Notes under the pieces: generated by a model
The model's database searches: none
Seen by the model: only the letters and a program-made list of their open reading frames with translations
Told to the model about the DNA's origin: nothing
From: Acidobacteriota bacterium
GTDB lineage: Bacteria; Acidobacteriota; Vicinamibacteria; Vicinamibacterales; UBA8438
NCBI GenBank assembly: GCA_009861545.1
Contig: VXME01000146.1
Span: 1 to 57,125 of the forward strand
Direction of reading: 5' to 3'
Length of the DNA: 57,125 nucleotides
Made by a program: the position numbers and the translations under genes
Shown: positions 45,584 through 55,311 of the stretch, piece after piece
How the letters are laid out: every line of letters starts with the position of its first letter
Numbering within the stretch: the stretch's first letter is position 1

Positions 45584-47053
45584 ATGAAGACGTCCGATTT
45601 CTTCTCCTCGCGCTGGGGCATCATCCTGGCCGGTCTCGGAATGGCCGTCGGCACCGGCAACCTGTGGCGCTTTCCGCGTATCGCGGCCGAGAACGGCGGC
45701 GGCGCGTTCCTCATTCCGTGGCTGCTGTTCCTGTTCACCTGGTCCATTCCGCTGCTGATCGCCGAGTTCGGGCTCGGCCGGGGCGCGCGCCGGGGGCCGA
45801 TCGGCGCGTTCGCGAAGCTGACCGGGGGGCGGACCGCATGGATGGGCGGCTTCGTCGCAGTGACGAGCGTGATGATCATGTTCTACTACTCGGTCGTCAC
45901 CGGGTGGATGCTGAAGTACGCGGTCGCGGCATCGACGGGCGAACTCGCCGGCGTCGACGCCGCGGCCTACTGGGATGCGTACAGCACGTCGGTGTGGCAG
46001 CCGGTGCTGTTTCACGTGCTGGCGGTGGCCGGTGCGGGTTTCGTCGTGGCGCGCGGCGTGATCGGCGGCATCGAGCGGGCGAACCGGATACTCATCCCGC
46101 TACTGTTCGTGCTGCTGCTGTTCGCCGTGGCGCGGGCGGTCACGCTGCCGGGGGCCGGCGAGGGACTGGCCTATCTGTTCACGCCGGATCTGAGCGCCCT
46201 GACGAATTACCGGACCTGGCTGGAGGCATTGACCCAGTCGGCGTGGTCGACCGGCGCCGGGTGGGGGCTCATTCTCTGCTACGCCATATACGTGCGCGAG
46301 AGCGACGACGTCGTCACCAACGCCGCGACGATCGGTCTGGGCAACAACGTGGCGTCGCTGCTCGCCGCGATGGCGATCCTGCCGGCCGCCTTCGCCATCC
46401 TGCCGGCGGGCGAGGCGGGCGAGGCGCTGGCCGCGGGAAACACCGGACTCACGTTCATCTGGATTCCGCAGGTGTTCGCCCGCATGCCGGCCGGCGGACT
46501 GTTCCTGCCGCTCTTCTTCCTGGCCATGTTCTGCGCCGCACTCTCGTCGCTGATCGCGATGGTGGAGCTCGGGACGCGCGTGCTCATCGACGCGGGGGCC
46601 GCCCGGTCTCGCGCCGTGCCGCTCGTGGTCGGCGCGGCCGTCGTCTGCGGCCTGCCGTCGGCGGTCAGCCTCGCGGTCTTCGAGAACCAGGACTGGGTCT
46701 GGGGACTGGCGCTGATGGTCAGCGGCGTGTTCATCGCCATTGCGACCCTGCGCTACGGGGTCGACCGCTTCCGCGACGAGCTCGTCAACACCCATTCGTC
46801 GGGGCGCCGGGTCGGTGCGGTCTGGGCGTGGATCCTGAAGTATCTGGTGCCGGTGGAGTTCGCGGTGATGTTCGGCTGGTGGATGTATCAGGCAGCGACG
46901 GTGTACGACCCGGAGGGCTGGTGGAATCCCCTGCGGGTATACAGCGTCGGCACCTGCGTGGCGCAGTGGGGCATCGCACTGGCAGTTCTCTGGGCGTTCA
47001 ACCGCCGCCTCGCCGAGCGGAGCGCGGCGGACCGTGCTACGCTTGTGGGTTGA
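45584..47053 (+). CDS. neurotransmitter:sodium symporter (NSS/SNF) family transporter
   Basis: This 489-residue protein has about 11-12 membrane helices. The NSS signature is at the start: GLGMAVGTGNLWRFPRIAAENGGGAFLIPWL (sodium and substrate sites in helix 1), then EFGLGRGARRGP, YYSVVTGWML, WSTGAGWGLI and FFLAMFCAALSSLIAMVE. Bacterial members import amino acids with Na+ (LeuT, TnaT types); the substrate here is unknown. ATG 45584 follows AGGAG; TACACT (45551-45556) could be a -10. The next gene (bacilliredoxin) starts 53 bases downstream. Confidence 0.92.
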   Translation: MKTSDFFSSRWGIILAGLGMAVGTGNLWRFPRIAAENGGGAFLIPWLLFLFTWSIPLLIAEFGLGRGARRGPIGAFAKLTGGRTAWMGGFVAVTSVMIMFYYSVVTGWMLKYAVAASTGELAGVDAAAYWDAYSTSVWQPVLFHVLAVAGAGFVVARGVIGGIERANRILIPLLFVLLLFAVARAVTLPGAGEGLAYLFTPDLSALTNYRTWLEALTQSAWSTGAGWGLILCYAIYVRESDDVVTNAATIGLGNNVASLLAAMAILPAAFAILPAGEAGEALAAGNTGLTFIWIPQVFARMPAGGLFLPLFFLAMFCAALSSLIAMVELGTRVLIDAGAARSRAVPLVVGAAVVCGLPSAVSLAVFENQDWVWGLALMVSGVFIAIATLRYGVDRFRDELVNTHSSGRRVGAVWAWILKYLVPVEFAVMFGWWMYQAATVYDPEGWWNPLRVYSVGTCVAQWGIALAVLWAFNRRLAERSAADRATLVG

Positions 47054-47105
47054 TGACGAATCGCGCGTCCCCTGCAGGCGCGCGTAATGCGAAAGGAGAC
47101 CGAAC

Positions 47106-47537
47106 GTGTATCCAGAGTTCTTCATCGCCCCGATGCGCGAGGAATTGACCCGGCTCGGCGTCAAGGAGCTGCGGACCGCCAAGGACGTGGACGACGCGGT
47201 GGCCGGACAGTCCGGCACCCTGATGCTGGTGGTCAACTCCGTCTGCGGCTGCGCGGCCGGCAGGGCACGCCCGGGTGTGGCGCTGGCGCTGCAGCACGGG
47301 ACCCGGCCGGACGTGGTCGCCACCGTGTTCGCCGGCGCCGACGTCGAGGCGACGCAGCGCGCGCGGGAGTACCTCACCGGTTATCCGCCGTCCTCGCCCG
47401 CCGTTGCCCTCCTGCGGGACGGCAAGCTGATCTACATGATGGAGCGGCACCAGATCGAGAACCGGGAGGCCGATGTCATCGCCCGGGATCTGACCGCCGC
47501 GTTCGACAAGCACTGTGCGCCGGCGGCCGTCGCGTAG
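47106..47537 (+). CDS. BrxA/BrxB-type bacilliredoxin family protein
   Basis: This 143-residue thioredoxin-fold protein of the YphP/YqiW family has the CGC active-site motif in VVNSVCGCAAGRARPG, plus VFAGADVEATQRAREY, PPSSPA and MERHQIE. In Firmicutes these remove bacillithiol from proteins; here a different low-molecular thiol may be used. The gene starts at GTG 47106 with AAAGGAG upstream, which fixes the start. Confidence 0.9.
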   Translation: MYPEFFIAPMREELTRLGVKELRTAKDVDDAVAGQSGTLMLVVNSVCGCAAGRARPGVALALQHGTRPDVVATVFAGADVEATQRAREYLTGYPPSSPAVALLRDGKLIYMMERHQIENREADVIARDLTAAFDKHCAPAAVA

Positions 47538-47581
47538 AGACCGGACCGCGCAGCGACGGTGAGGCCGCGCTGCCCGTTCCG

Positions 47582-48604
47582 TCAGCGGGCCGGCGGTGGA
47601 GGCTCGAGGCGGGCGGGCGGCGACGCGGGCACGATCGGCAACGGCCGCCGGCAGCGGGCTTGCTCGCAGGCGCGTTGCGTCACGTCGGCCAGCGTGTCGA
47701 TGAAGGCGGGGTGGTCGTTGACCGCGGCCGCGCGGCGCATCGGCAGGCCGAGGTCGCGGCAGACCTCGGCCGCTTCCGTGTCGAGGTCGTACAGCACCTC
47801 GATGTGATCGGCCACGAACCCGATGGGAGCGATGACCGCCGCCCGCAGGCCGCGGTCGTGCGCGGCGCGGAGATACTCGCAGACGTCCGGCTCCAGCCAG
47901 GGGTCCTCGGGCCGTCCACTCCGGCTCTGGTACGCCAACACCCAGTCGTCGGTCTCCAGGCGGGCGGCCACGCGTTCGGCCGTCTCCCGCAGGTCCGTCT
48001 CGTAGCGAGACGCCGCCGCCATCGCCGTCGGGATGCTGTGTGCGGTGAAGACGATGCGGGCGGCCTGCCGCACGGCGTCGGGAAGCTGGCGTCGGGCGGC
48101 AGCGATTCGTCGGGCGTTGGCTTCGACGAACCCGCGGTGCGTGTGCCAGCCGGGCGCGAACAGCACCTCGACGTCGGCCGCCGCGCGCGCCCGCAGCTCC
48201 TGCCGGGCCTGCGCGACGTTCTGGCGGTACTGCCCGCAGCTCGAGTAGCTGTGGTGCGCAGCCAGGACGATGCCGAGCGCCCGTTCGATTCCCGCCGCCG
48301 CCATCTCCTCCAGGGTGTCGTCGAGAAACGGGTGCCAGTTGCGCATGCCGACGAAGACCGGCAGCTTCGGGCCGGTCGCGGCGAGACGTGCGCGCAACCC
48401 CTCCGCCTGCCGCCGGGTGATCGCGGTGAGCGGCGACACGCCGTCGAACAGCTCGTAGTGTTGCACCACCGCCTCGAGGCGGGCCGGCGGTACTCTTCGT
48501 CCCCGGAGCACGTTCTGCAGGAACGGCCGGATGTCGGCGCGGCGCAGCGGCCCGCCGAAGCTGATCAGCAGCACGGCATCGAAGGGACAGGCGTTCCAGG
48601 GCAT
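47582..48604 (-). CDS. hemH: ferrochelatase
   Basis: This 340-residue enzyme inserts iron into protoporphyrin or coproporphyrin III. The N-terminal LLISFGGP, the catalytic His in VFTAHSIPT, YQSRSGRPEDPWLEPDV and the metal-side PIGFVADHIEVLYDLD are all present. The C-terminus (about 325-340) is a Pro/Arg-rich tail without membrane helix. No CXXC iron-sulfur tail is seen. Whether the organism uses the protoporphyrin or coproporphyrin route cannot be judged here. It is convergent with the bacilliredoxin gene. Confidence 0.9.
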   Translation of the reverse strand: MPWNACPFDAVLLISFGGPLRRADIRPFLQNVLRGRRVPPARLEAVVQHYELFDGVSPLTAITRRQAEGLRARLAATGPKLPVFVGMRNWHPFLDDTLEEMAAAGIERALGIVLAAHHSYSSCGQYRQNVAQARQELRARAAADVEVLFAPGWHTHRGFVEANARRIAAARRQLPDAVRQAARIVFTAHSIPTAMAAASRYETDLRETAERVAARLETDDWVLAYQSRSGRPEDPWLEPDVCEYLRAAHDRGLRAAVIAPIGFVADHIEVLYDLDTEAAEVCRDLGLPMRRAAAVNDHPAFIDTLADVTQRACEQARCRRPLPIVPASPPARLEPPPPAR

Positions 48605-48723
48605 GGCGGAGAATCGTGGTCTGCGAGCACCGCCGGGCCGGTGACACGCTGGGCCTGGACCGCGCCCGGCCGTACGGCATCGCTACGCGCTGATGCCAGT
48701 GGTGTTACAATGACGTTCTGTGT

Positions 48724-48800
<77 letters not shown>

Positions 48801-48944
48801 CTTCCTTCCCGCTTTCGCGCTGATCTTCGGTAGCGACAAGGTCACGCCGCCGCCTGACGGACGGCAACGAGATGCGCCGCCGCCCGTTGCCGGCCGTGTG
48901 CATCGGGTGCGCAGGACCGGCAACGGTCGGCCACGGCGCTTGCA

Positions 48945-50501
48945 TCAGTTCTCGTTCGTCGCCGCCAGGAACTGGCGCGCCTCGGCGTAGCCCGCCTCGT
49001 CGGCCGCACCCACCCAGAAATCGACAAGCGCGCCGTAGCGCTCCCGGGCCGTGACCCGGTCTCCACTCGCGGCGGCCGAGCGGGCGGCTCCCAGCAGCGA
49101 GCGCATGCGATTCGGCATCCGCAGCAGCGACGTATCGAACTTTGCCAGCGCGTCAGCGGGGCGGCCGAGCTGAAGCAGGATCTCTCCGTACAGCTCGTAG
49201 GGAGGCTTGACCGGGCTGGCTGCGCCGTTGGGCAGTCGCAGCGTTTCGACGACGGCAATCGCCTCGTCCATCAGCGCCGTCGCCCCGTCCTGGTCGCCTT
49301 CCGCTGCCAGAATCGACGCCGCGACTTCCTTGTGGGCGATCCGGTCCTGCGTCCCGCCGTCAGCGGCCCGCGCCGCGAGCGCCGCCTCGGCCTGGCGCGC
49401 CAGCGTCAGATCACCCTTGCGCACGGCGCTGAGTCCGGTGGCCAGCAGCTCGTGCATGGACGAGTCCTCGGTGATCGGCTCGGTGCGCCACCGCTCGGTC
49501 TCGACCACGTACCGGGCGTTCACCAGGGGCAGGGTGCTGACCGCGCGGGCCTGTCCCTCGCTCTCGTCGATGAGCTGCTCCAGGCGCTCGATCCAGACTT
49601 GCGCCTTGTCGTAGTCGCCGCGCTGCAGATCGCCGTACTGGCCCCAGTCGAGCGAGTGGACGGCGTCGCCGACGCTGTCGCCCGGCTCCCACAGGGCGCG
49701 GGCCGCGTCGTGGGCCGACTGGTTGTGGTTCGAAACGAGATCCCACATGCCGTGCTGGATGAAGATGTGGGTGGGCATGTGGCGCGCGTGCGAGACGGCC
49801 GGCGCGATCTCGGCGTAACGGCGTGCGGCGTCGAGCGCCAGGGGCGCGTGGATCGGGTCGTCGAAGGCGTGAATCGTGTAGTGCGGCGCTCCCGGATGGT
49901 CCGGATTGGCGTGGAAGACCTTCATCGCGATGTTGCCCGCCCGGACCTCGAGCCGCAACGACTGATCGCCGAGCGCCCGTGAACCGGCCAGCATCGACAG
50001 CGCGTAGAAGGTGGCCACCTCGTGGTCGTCGGGATGGCGGTCGTAGAGCCGGCCCATCGCCTCCATGTAGCCGACGCGTCGCTCGTTGTAGGCGCCCTCA
50101 TCGCTCCACAACACCTCGACCGCTTCGAGAAAGCCCTTCTCCCGGTCGGTCGGCGCCTTGGCGGCGCGTGCCGCGCGGGTCGGGCCCAGGCGTGCGAGCA
50201 CCGCCCGGGGATTGGCCTCGTCGAGGTTGGGGCCGCCGCCGAAGAGCGGATGGTTGTAGCTCAGCGTTTCGCCCCAGTAGGCCAGTGCGAAGTCCGGCTC
50301 GATGGCCTGCGCCGCCTGGAACTGCTCGATGGCCTGCTTCCAGCCGAAGCTGTGGAGAATGGCCACGCCCCGCAGGAAATGGCGTTGCGCTTCTTCGGAA
50401 CGCGCGGAGGTCGGGAAGTCGAGCGAACCGACCTCGGTGAACTGCGCACCGGCGGGAGTGGCCAGCAACAGGGCAGCCAACAGACAGATTACGGATCTCA
50501 T
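48945..50501 (-). CDS. exported tetratricopeptide-repeat protein
   Basis: This 518-residue protein starts at ATG 50501, preceded by GGAGGT. Its signal peptide ends near AGAQ (about residue 20). TPR-like helices recur: FLRGVAILHSFGWKQAIEQFQAAQAIEPD, LSAVRKGDLTLARQAEAALA and LLQLGRPADALAKFDTSLLRMPN. A characteristic HARHMPTHIFIQHGMWD block lies mid-protein (about 245-262); its His residues might bind metal. The family is of unknown function and common in soil bacteria. It diverges from acylphosphatase, with 122 bases between. Confidence 0.75.
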   Translation of the reverse strand: MRSVICLLAALLLATPAGAQFTEVGSLDFPTSARSEEAQRHFLRGVAILHSFGWKQAIEQFQAAQAIEPDFALAYWGETLSYNHPLFGGGPNLDEANPRAVLARLGPTRAARAAKAPTDREKGFLEAVEVLWSDEGAYNERRVGYMEAMGRLYDRHPDDHEVATFYALSMLAGSRALGDQSLRLEVRAGNIAMKVFHANPDHPGAPHYTIHAFDDPIHAPLALDAARRYAEIAPAVSHARHMPTHIFIQHGMWDLVSNHNQSAHDAARALWEPGDSVGDAVHSLDWGQYGDLQRGDYDKAQVWIERLEQLIDESEGQARAVSTLPLVNARYVVETERWRTEPITEDSSMHELLATGLSAVRKGDLTLARQAEAALAARAADGGTQDRIAHKEVAASILAAEGDQDGATALMDEAIAVVETLRLPNGAASPVKPPYELYGEILLQLGRPADALAKFDTSLLRMPNRMRSLLGAARSAAASGDRVTARERYGALVDFWVGAADEAGYAEARQFLAATNEN

Positions 50502-50623
50502 GGGAACCTCCATAGCACGGCAGGTTAGCATATGCGCCGGCCCGGACGACCGGATTCCCGACCGCGGCGAAGCACACCGCGCCGGTCGGCTATAATCACG
50601 GCGCCCGGCGGGCAATCCCGACG

Positions 50624-50899
50624 ATGACGGTGACCAGACGTCTGCTCGTGAGCGGCCGCGTACAGCGCGTCGGGTTCCGTGCGTTCGCAGCCGGGGCGGC
50701 TCGGCGGGAAGGCGTGCGCGGCTTCGTGCGCAATCTGGCCGACGGGCGGGTGGAGGCGGTCGGCGAGGGCGACCGCGAAGCGATGGACCGGTTCGAGCGC
50801 GCCCTGCACCGGGGTTCCCGGCTGTCGAAGGTGCTCGGCATCACCGTCGAAGACGTTGCGCCGCTGGACGCGACCGGAGGATTCGTGGTTCGCACCTGA
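50624..50899 (+). CDS. acyP: acylphosphatase
   Basis: This 91-residue small alpha/beta enzyme hydrolyses carboxyl-phosphate bonds. Catalytic R19 lies in [11 protein letters not shown] and N37 in [14 protein letters not shown]. Length is standard. A perfect TATAAT (50591-50596) lies 27 bases before the ATG, a likely -10 without a clear -35. It begins the acyP-apt-hypothetical group; apt starts 20 bases downstream. Confidence 0.93.
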   Translation: MTVTRRLLVSGRVQRVGFRAFAAGAARREGVRGFVRNLADGRVEAVGEGDREAMDRFERALHRGSRLSKVLGITVEDVAPLDATGGFVVRT

Positions 50900-50918
50900 C
50901 GGAGCCGCGACCCGAGAG

Positions 50919-51434
50919 ATGCAAGAGCTGAAGAGCCTGATCCGCGAGGTGCCGGACTTTCCGAAGCCGGGCATCCTGTTCAAGGACATAACGACGCTTC
51001 TCGGCGACCCCGGGGGACTGCGCCGGGCCATCGCGTGCCTCGTCGAGCCGTTTCAGGAAGCTGCAATCGACAAGGTGGTGGGGATCGAGAGTCGGGGCTT
51101 CATCTTCGGCGCGGCGGTGGCGGAGCGTCTCGGCGCGGGATTCGTGCCGGCGCGCAAGCCGGGGAAGCTGCCGGCGCGTACGGTCCGTGTCGAGTACGCT
51201 CTCGAGTACGGCACCGACACCTTGGAGCTCCACGAGGACGCGCTGGGCAGCGGGCAGCGGGTTCTGATCGTCGACGATCTACTGGCGACCGGCGGCACGG
51301 CGCGCGCGGCGGCCGACCTCGTCGCCGGGCGCGGCGCCGAGGTGCACGCGCTTGCGTTTCTCGTCGAGCTCGACGCCCTGCGCGGCCGCGACCGGCTGTC
51401 TGGCCACGACGTCTTCGCGGCGCTGCACTACTAG
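50919..51434 (+). CDS. apt: adenine phosphoribosyltransferase
   Basis: This 171-residue purine-salvage enzyme makes AMP from adenine and PRPP. The N-terminal [18 protein letters not shown] block, [25 protein letters not shown] and the PRPP loop [17 protein letters not shown] are typical. ATG 50919 follows GAGAG; the frame is open upstream but overlaps acyP. It is co-oriented with acyP. Confidence 0.95.
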   Translation: MQELKSLIREVPDFPKPGILFKDITTLLGDPGGLRRAIACLVEPFQEAAIDKVVGIESRGFIFGAAVAERLGAGFVPARKPGKLPARTVRVEYALEYGTDTLELHEDALGSGQRVLIVDDLLATGGTARAAADLVAGRGAEVHALAFLVELDALRGRDRLSGHDVFAALHY

Positions 51435-51466
51435 TTCCCCGCCGGACGCGGCCTCGTGGGGACGGC

Positions 51467-51991
51467 ATGACCGAGGCTCTCATCGTTGCACTGATTTGTG
51501 TCGTGCTCTTCGTCGCGGAGCGCGCACGCCGGGATCGTGGACGGCAGCATCGCGAGCGTCTGGCCGCCATCCTGCTCACGAGCCTGTCCCCTGCCGCGGC
51601 GCGCGGCGAGCCGCGCGACCTGCTGGCGTGGCGCGGCGCCGCCGATACCGCCCGGCGCCTGTTTCCGGAAGCGGTCGGCGCCATCGAGCGGCAGACCGGC
51701 GAGGCGTTCCCGTTTCCACACGCGGTAGTGGACGACGCGCACGCGCGCTGGACGGCGGAATGGCTGGCGTGGGAGCGCCGGCACGACGCCGACTTCAAGC
51801 AGCGGGCGAACGCGCTCGAGGCCGAGCTGCGGGCGGCGGGGGATACCCCGGCCGGGGTACGGGCGCGGCTGTCCGCGCTCGACGACGAGAAGCTGCAGGC
51901 CTACCAGGAGCGCTACGAGGAGTACGTCCGTATCGGCAACGGACTGGCGGCGCTCCGCGAACGGGCGTCGGGGGGCGAGACCCCGTCCTGA
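51467..51991 (+). CDS. hypothetical membrane-anchored protein
   Basis: This 174-residue protein has an N-terminal membrane helix (about residues 3-18) followed by a long charged, helical region rich in Arg, Glu and Ala (HARWTAEWLAWERRHDADF, ARLSALDDEKLQAYQERYEEYV), perhaps coiled coil. I recognise no family. It starts 32 bases after apt and ends 62 bases before a tRNA gene. Confidence 0.6.
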   Translation: MTEALIVALICVVLFVAERARRDRGRQHRERLAAILLTSLSPAAARGEPRDLLAWRGAADTARRLFPEAVGAIERQTGEAFPFPHAVVDDAHARWTAEWLAWERRHDADFKQRANALEAELRAAGDTPAGVRARLSALDDEKLQAYQERYEEYVRIGNGLAALRERASGGETPS

Positions 51992-52053
51992 CCGGGCGAC
52001 GGTGTAAGCTGCGCAAGGTGCCGGCCTTCGGCCCGGCGCCCGTGGCCTCCATT

Positions 52054-52130
52054 GCGCGTGTAGCTCAGTTGGATAGAGCGGCCGCCTCCTAAGCGGCAGG
52101 CCCCAGGTTCGAATCCTGGCACGCGCGCCA
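52054..52130 (+). tRNA. tRNA-Arg (anticodon CCT)
   Basis: The 77-base sequence folds fully: acceptor GCGCGTG (52054-52060) pairs with CACGCGC, the anticodon arm GCCGC-CTCCTAA-GCGGC presents CCT (reads AGG), and the T arm CCAGG-TTCGAAT-CCTGG is standard. CCA is encoded at 52128-52130. It is a rare-codon arginine tRNA in a GC-rich genome. Confidence 0.97.
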
Positions 52131-52147
52131 TCCCGGCGGATCCCGGC

Positions 52148-53473
52148 TCAGATAATGGTCATGGGCAGGTCGGTGGTCGGAGATCCGCGTTCGGCGAACG
52201 CACCGACATGCTCGGCAACAACATCGAACACGATCCGGTATTCGCCCGGCGTCTCGATGGTCGGCAGCTCGACGTGCAACAACACGTCGTCGCCAGGCGG
52301 GACATCGCGCGGCAGCAGGGTTCGCGACCACCTGGCGTCGATGCAGGTGTCCGGATCGACGCGGTAGAGATCGGCGGCGAGCTGGGTCGTGCCGCGCTGG
52401 TCCGGAGTGCCGCTCAGCCAGAGCGTATCGCCGGTGTTGCTCACGCGCACGTGGAGTCTGATGTGGGCGCCGGCGGTCACCCGGCCGCGGTCAACGGCCG
52501 GCTCGATGCGGGCCTGCAGGTTGTCGGGGTTGCGCGTCGTCGCCAGGAAGCTCCCCTTGTAGAGCACGATATAGGTCGATGTGAGCATCGCCGTGGTGAG
52601 CAGTTCCCAGTAGTGGCGCAGCTCGCGGCCCAGGAGGAAGTCGCGCAGGCCGCTGACCGGCACCTCCACCGACAGCGGCAGACCGATCGGGACCACCGTC
52701 ATCCGGTCGAATCCGCACGCGAGGGCGCGCGACTCCAGTGCCTCGACGTCGATGTCGTTCTCCAGCACGTCCCAGTCGTCCATTTCGTCCAGGCTCGCCT
52801 GGGTGTGGCTGTGTCCCGGGGCCGGTTCGCACATCGCCACCACACCGCCGGTCCTGAGCACGCGCGCCATCTCTCGCAGGACCTCGTCCTGATTCGGGAC
52901 GTGATGAAAGGCATCGTACAGGAGGATCTTGTCGACGTGCCCGTCAGGCAACGGGATCCGGTGCCCGTCATAAGGGAGGAACTGCGGATCGAGATCCCAG
53001 TTGGTCAGCGGATCGCGCTCGAACAGTTGGCGCCCCATCTCCAGCGCCGCGGGGGACACGTCGACGGCGATGGTGGGGCAGCCGTACCGGTTCAGAAAAT
53101 GCAGCAGCCAGCAGGTGCCGGCGCCGAGTTCCATCACGACGTCGCCGGGCGCGAGGCGGAGCCAGTGCGCGACGACGCCGATGTCGAAGAAGCGTCGCGC
53201 GAAGTTGTCGACATCGGTGTACGGCTTGCCCAGCAGGAACCGTTGATCCGTCTGCTCGGCGAAGTAGCGGTCGGCGGCGGCGTTGAAGATGTCGGTCCGG
53301 GCGACGATCTGTTCGGGCGTGAACCGCGAATGGGCGGCCGGCGGCCGGTTCATCCACTCCGTGGCGTACAGCCGGTCATAGACGACCGTCAACAGTCGGC
53401 GGACGCGGATGGACCGCTCTGCCAGCCACTCGGTGACGCCGACGATGATCGTCGCCAGGATTTGTGTGCGCAT
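52148..53473 (-). CDS. class I SAM methyltransferase with C-terminal beta-sandwich domain
   Basis: This 441-residue protein has two parts. The methyltransferase core (about 90-240) shows motif I VVMELGAGTCWLL, motif II AVDVSPAAL, and LPDGHVDKILLYDAFHHVP with VLRTGGVVAMCEP, a small-molecule type. After a linker, residues about 335-440 form a beta-sandwich-like domain (IRLHVRVSNTGDTLWLSG, then PRDVPPGDDVLLHVELP and GEYRIVFDVV). It resembles binding domains of polysaccharide-modifying enzymes or NBR1-type Ig folds, by memory only. The combination suggests methylation of a glycan or lipid-linked substrate. The short N-terminal helix may be membrane-associated. Confidence 0.75.
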   Translation of the reverse strand: MRTQILATIIVGVTEWLAERSIRVRRLLTVVYDRLYATEWMNRPPAAHSRFTPEQIVARTDIFNAAADRYFAEQTDQRFLLGKPYTDVDNFARRFFDIGVVAHWLRLAPGDVVMELGAGTCWLLHFLNRYGCPTIAVDVSPAALEMGRQLFERDPLTNWDLDPQFLPYDGHRIPLPDGHVDKILLYDAFHHVPNQDEVLREMARVLRTGGVVAMCEPAPGHSHTQASLDEMDDWDVLENDIDVEALESRALACGFDRMTVVPIGLPLSVEVPVSGLRDFLLGRELRHYWELLTTAMLTSTYIVLYKGSFLATTRNPDNLQARIEPAVDRGRVTAGAHIRLHVRVSNTGDTLWLSGTPDQRGTTQLAADLYRVDPDTCIDARWSRTLLPRDVPPGDDVLLHVELPTIETPGEYRIVFDVVAEHVGAFAERGSPTTDLPMTII

Positions 53474-53609
53474 CGCTCGTCGCTCAGCGCCTAGAACATG
53501 AAGGCGGCAGACGAGGGACCTCCGACGTCACCCCGGAAGTCTCCAGCCGCGGGCCCCGCGGCGCCTTCCATCGCGGGCCCGTGGTTCCGGCACGTGGAGT
53601 CCCATAGCG

Positions 53610-55121
53610 TCAGAAGACCGGTCCGGCCGGTGTGGCGGGGCCTATGTCCCGAAACGCGTAGTGATTCCAGCCGAAGACCTCCTTGAGCGCCATGGAGATG
53701 TCGAAGCCGTGCTGCTCGACCGATTCGGCCGGCACCGACAGGTTGAAATCGAAGGGCCATATGCAGTGCCCTTCGTACTCCTCGTTCCAGGACCCGACGA
53801 TGTAGACCGGCGCCGGCAGCGCGTCCAGTCCGAGCTTGTCGGACCAGTACGGCCGGATGTGCTCCTCCGTGTGCAAGCCTTTGAGGAGCTTCATGAAGTC
53901 GGCGTATTCGCCGCGCGTGATCTCCAGCGTCGGATGCCCTGGTTTGGCGAAGCCGGGAGCCAGATTGGGGATGACCAGAGGGTGGCGCCCGGTGAAGTGG
54001 TTGCGGATTCCTGCGGCGACGGCATACGTGGTGCGGAGGGTGTTGATCTGGTTCTGGACGTACAAGGGCGACAGCCGCAGCCGCTGCTCGCTGCCCTGCT
54101 TGATGTTGGCTGCGTGGTGATAGATATAGAGGGCGTCGAAGAAATGGCTGCGCGTGCGACGGTCGGCCGAGAACTGTCCGGTCGAGGACAGTTGTATCTC
54201 CTCGCCGACGAGGTATGGGAACTCCCCGTAGACGTCGGCGAAGTCCTGTCTTGCGCCCGCGATCGTCGTCTGCATCGCGGACGCTTCGTTCGGGCTCAGA
54301 GGCAACTGTCCCCAGGTGTGCGTGCCGAAGATGAAGACCACCGGACGTCCGTCCAGAGCGAAGATGCGCGCGGGACTGACGCGGAGCACGTCTTTCAGAA
54401 AGCGGGCCATCGCGACGAAGTCGTCGCGGAAACTGGACTGCACGGTCGGCGCGAGAAAGCTGATGCGCCCACCCGTGGTGGGCAGCACCAGCGTGTCCTC
54501 GTAGAGCAGGCAGACATGGCGGGTGGCGACGTTCGGCGCCTGCAGGAATCCACGGAAGTAGTTGCGATTGTTACCGGTCGTCAAGCGCCGCGGGATCCAG
54601 CTCAAGGCGTCCACCGTGACGCCGAACTCGTTCTTCAAGTCATGGAAGGTCGTTTCGACTTCCGGATCGGCCGAAAGATAGTTGCCCCCCTTGAACCGGA
54701 CGGTCTGTGAGCCGGGAGGCCGGTCGAGGGTGTTGTACCAGCCATAGTGCCAGGCGATGGTGATCGGCCGGCGGGACGTCGGCATGGTCGATTCACCGTA
54801 GCGTTGAATGGTATGCGTGACGGAATCGACGACCAGGGGCTCGACGACTGCGCGTCCGAACACGTCGGCCCGGTAGTCGAACCCCGGCCGCGGCGTGAGA
54901 CCGAATCCCCGCTGCGCGTACAGGGCAGTGCTGACGATCTCCCGGTCGGAGGCGTTGATCGTGCCGCTGCCGTCGACGTCGGCGACGTACGGCGGCAGCA
55001 GCGTCGGGCCTTCCTGCCCGCGAAGCAGGGCAGGCGCCTGCGCCGCGTGGCCGGCTAGCGCGAGTCCCGCGGCACGCAAGAACTGGCGTCTCGACGGCTC
55101 TTGCGAGTCGTGACTCATCAC
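53610..55121 (-). CDS. Tat-exported GH99/WbsX-like protein with dockerin-like calcium loop
   Basis: This 503-residue protein opens with a twin-arginine signal (PSRRQFLRAAGLALAG). A single dockerin/EF-hand-like loop follows (VADVDGSGTINASDREIV, about residues 47-63, with D48, D50, S52 and D59). The main domain fits glycoside-hydrolase-99-like or WbsX proteins: AWHYGWYNTLDRPPGS, GRPVVFIFGTH, VIPNLAPGF and the late WNEEYEGHCIWP, near the WNEW pattern of that family. Catalysis is not proven. It may act on an exported polysaccharide, but no cluster of similar genes is nearby. Confidence 0.65.
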   Translation of the reverse strand: MMSHDSQEPSRRQFLRAAGLALAGHAAQAPALLRGQEGPTLLPPYVADVDGSGTINASDREIVSTALYAQRGFGLTPRPGFDYRADVFGRAVVEPLVVDSVTHTIQRYGESTMPTSRRPITIAWHYGWYNTLDRPPGSQTVRFKGGNYLSADPEVETTFHDLKNEFGVTVDALSWIPRRLTTGNNRNYFRGFLQAPNVATRHVCLLYEDTLVLPTTGGRISFLAPTVQSSFRDDFVAMARFLKDVLRVSPARIFALDGRPVVFIFGTHTWGQLPLSPNEASAMQTTIAGARQDFADVYGEFPYLVGEEIQLSSTGQFSADRRTRSHFFDALYIYHHAANIKQGSEQRLRLSPLYVQNQINTLRTTYAVAAGIRNHFTGRHPLVIPNLAPGFAKPGHPTLEITRGEYADFMKLLKGLHTEEHIRPYWSDKLGLDALPAPVYIVGSWNEEYEGHCIWPFDFNLSVPAESVEQHGFDISMALKEVFGWNHYAFRDIGPATPAGPVF

Positions 55122-55311
55122 GTCAACAGGTAGTCCGGGCCGAGGTGCCCGCGTCGGCGCGTCGAGAGATTCAGCGCAACCGCTGGGACTGATGCGCTTC
55201 CCGACCGCGACGCCGCGCTACTCTACCACATCGGTCGCAGCGTCAGGCCCCCGCCGGCCCCGGCGGGCGTGCTCTTTTGTTAGAATTCCAGGATCCCTCG
55301 ATGATGACACC

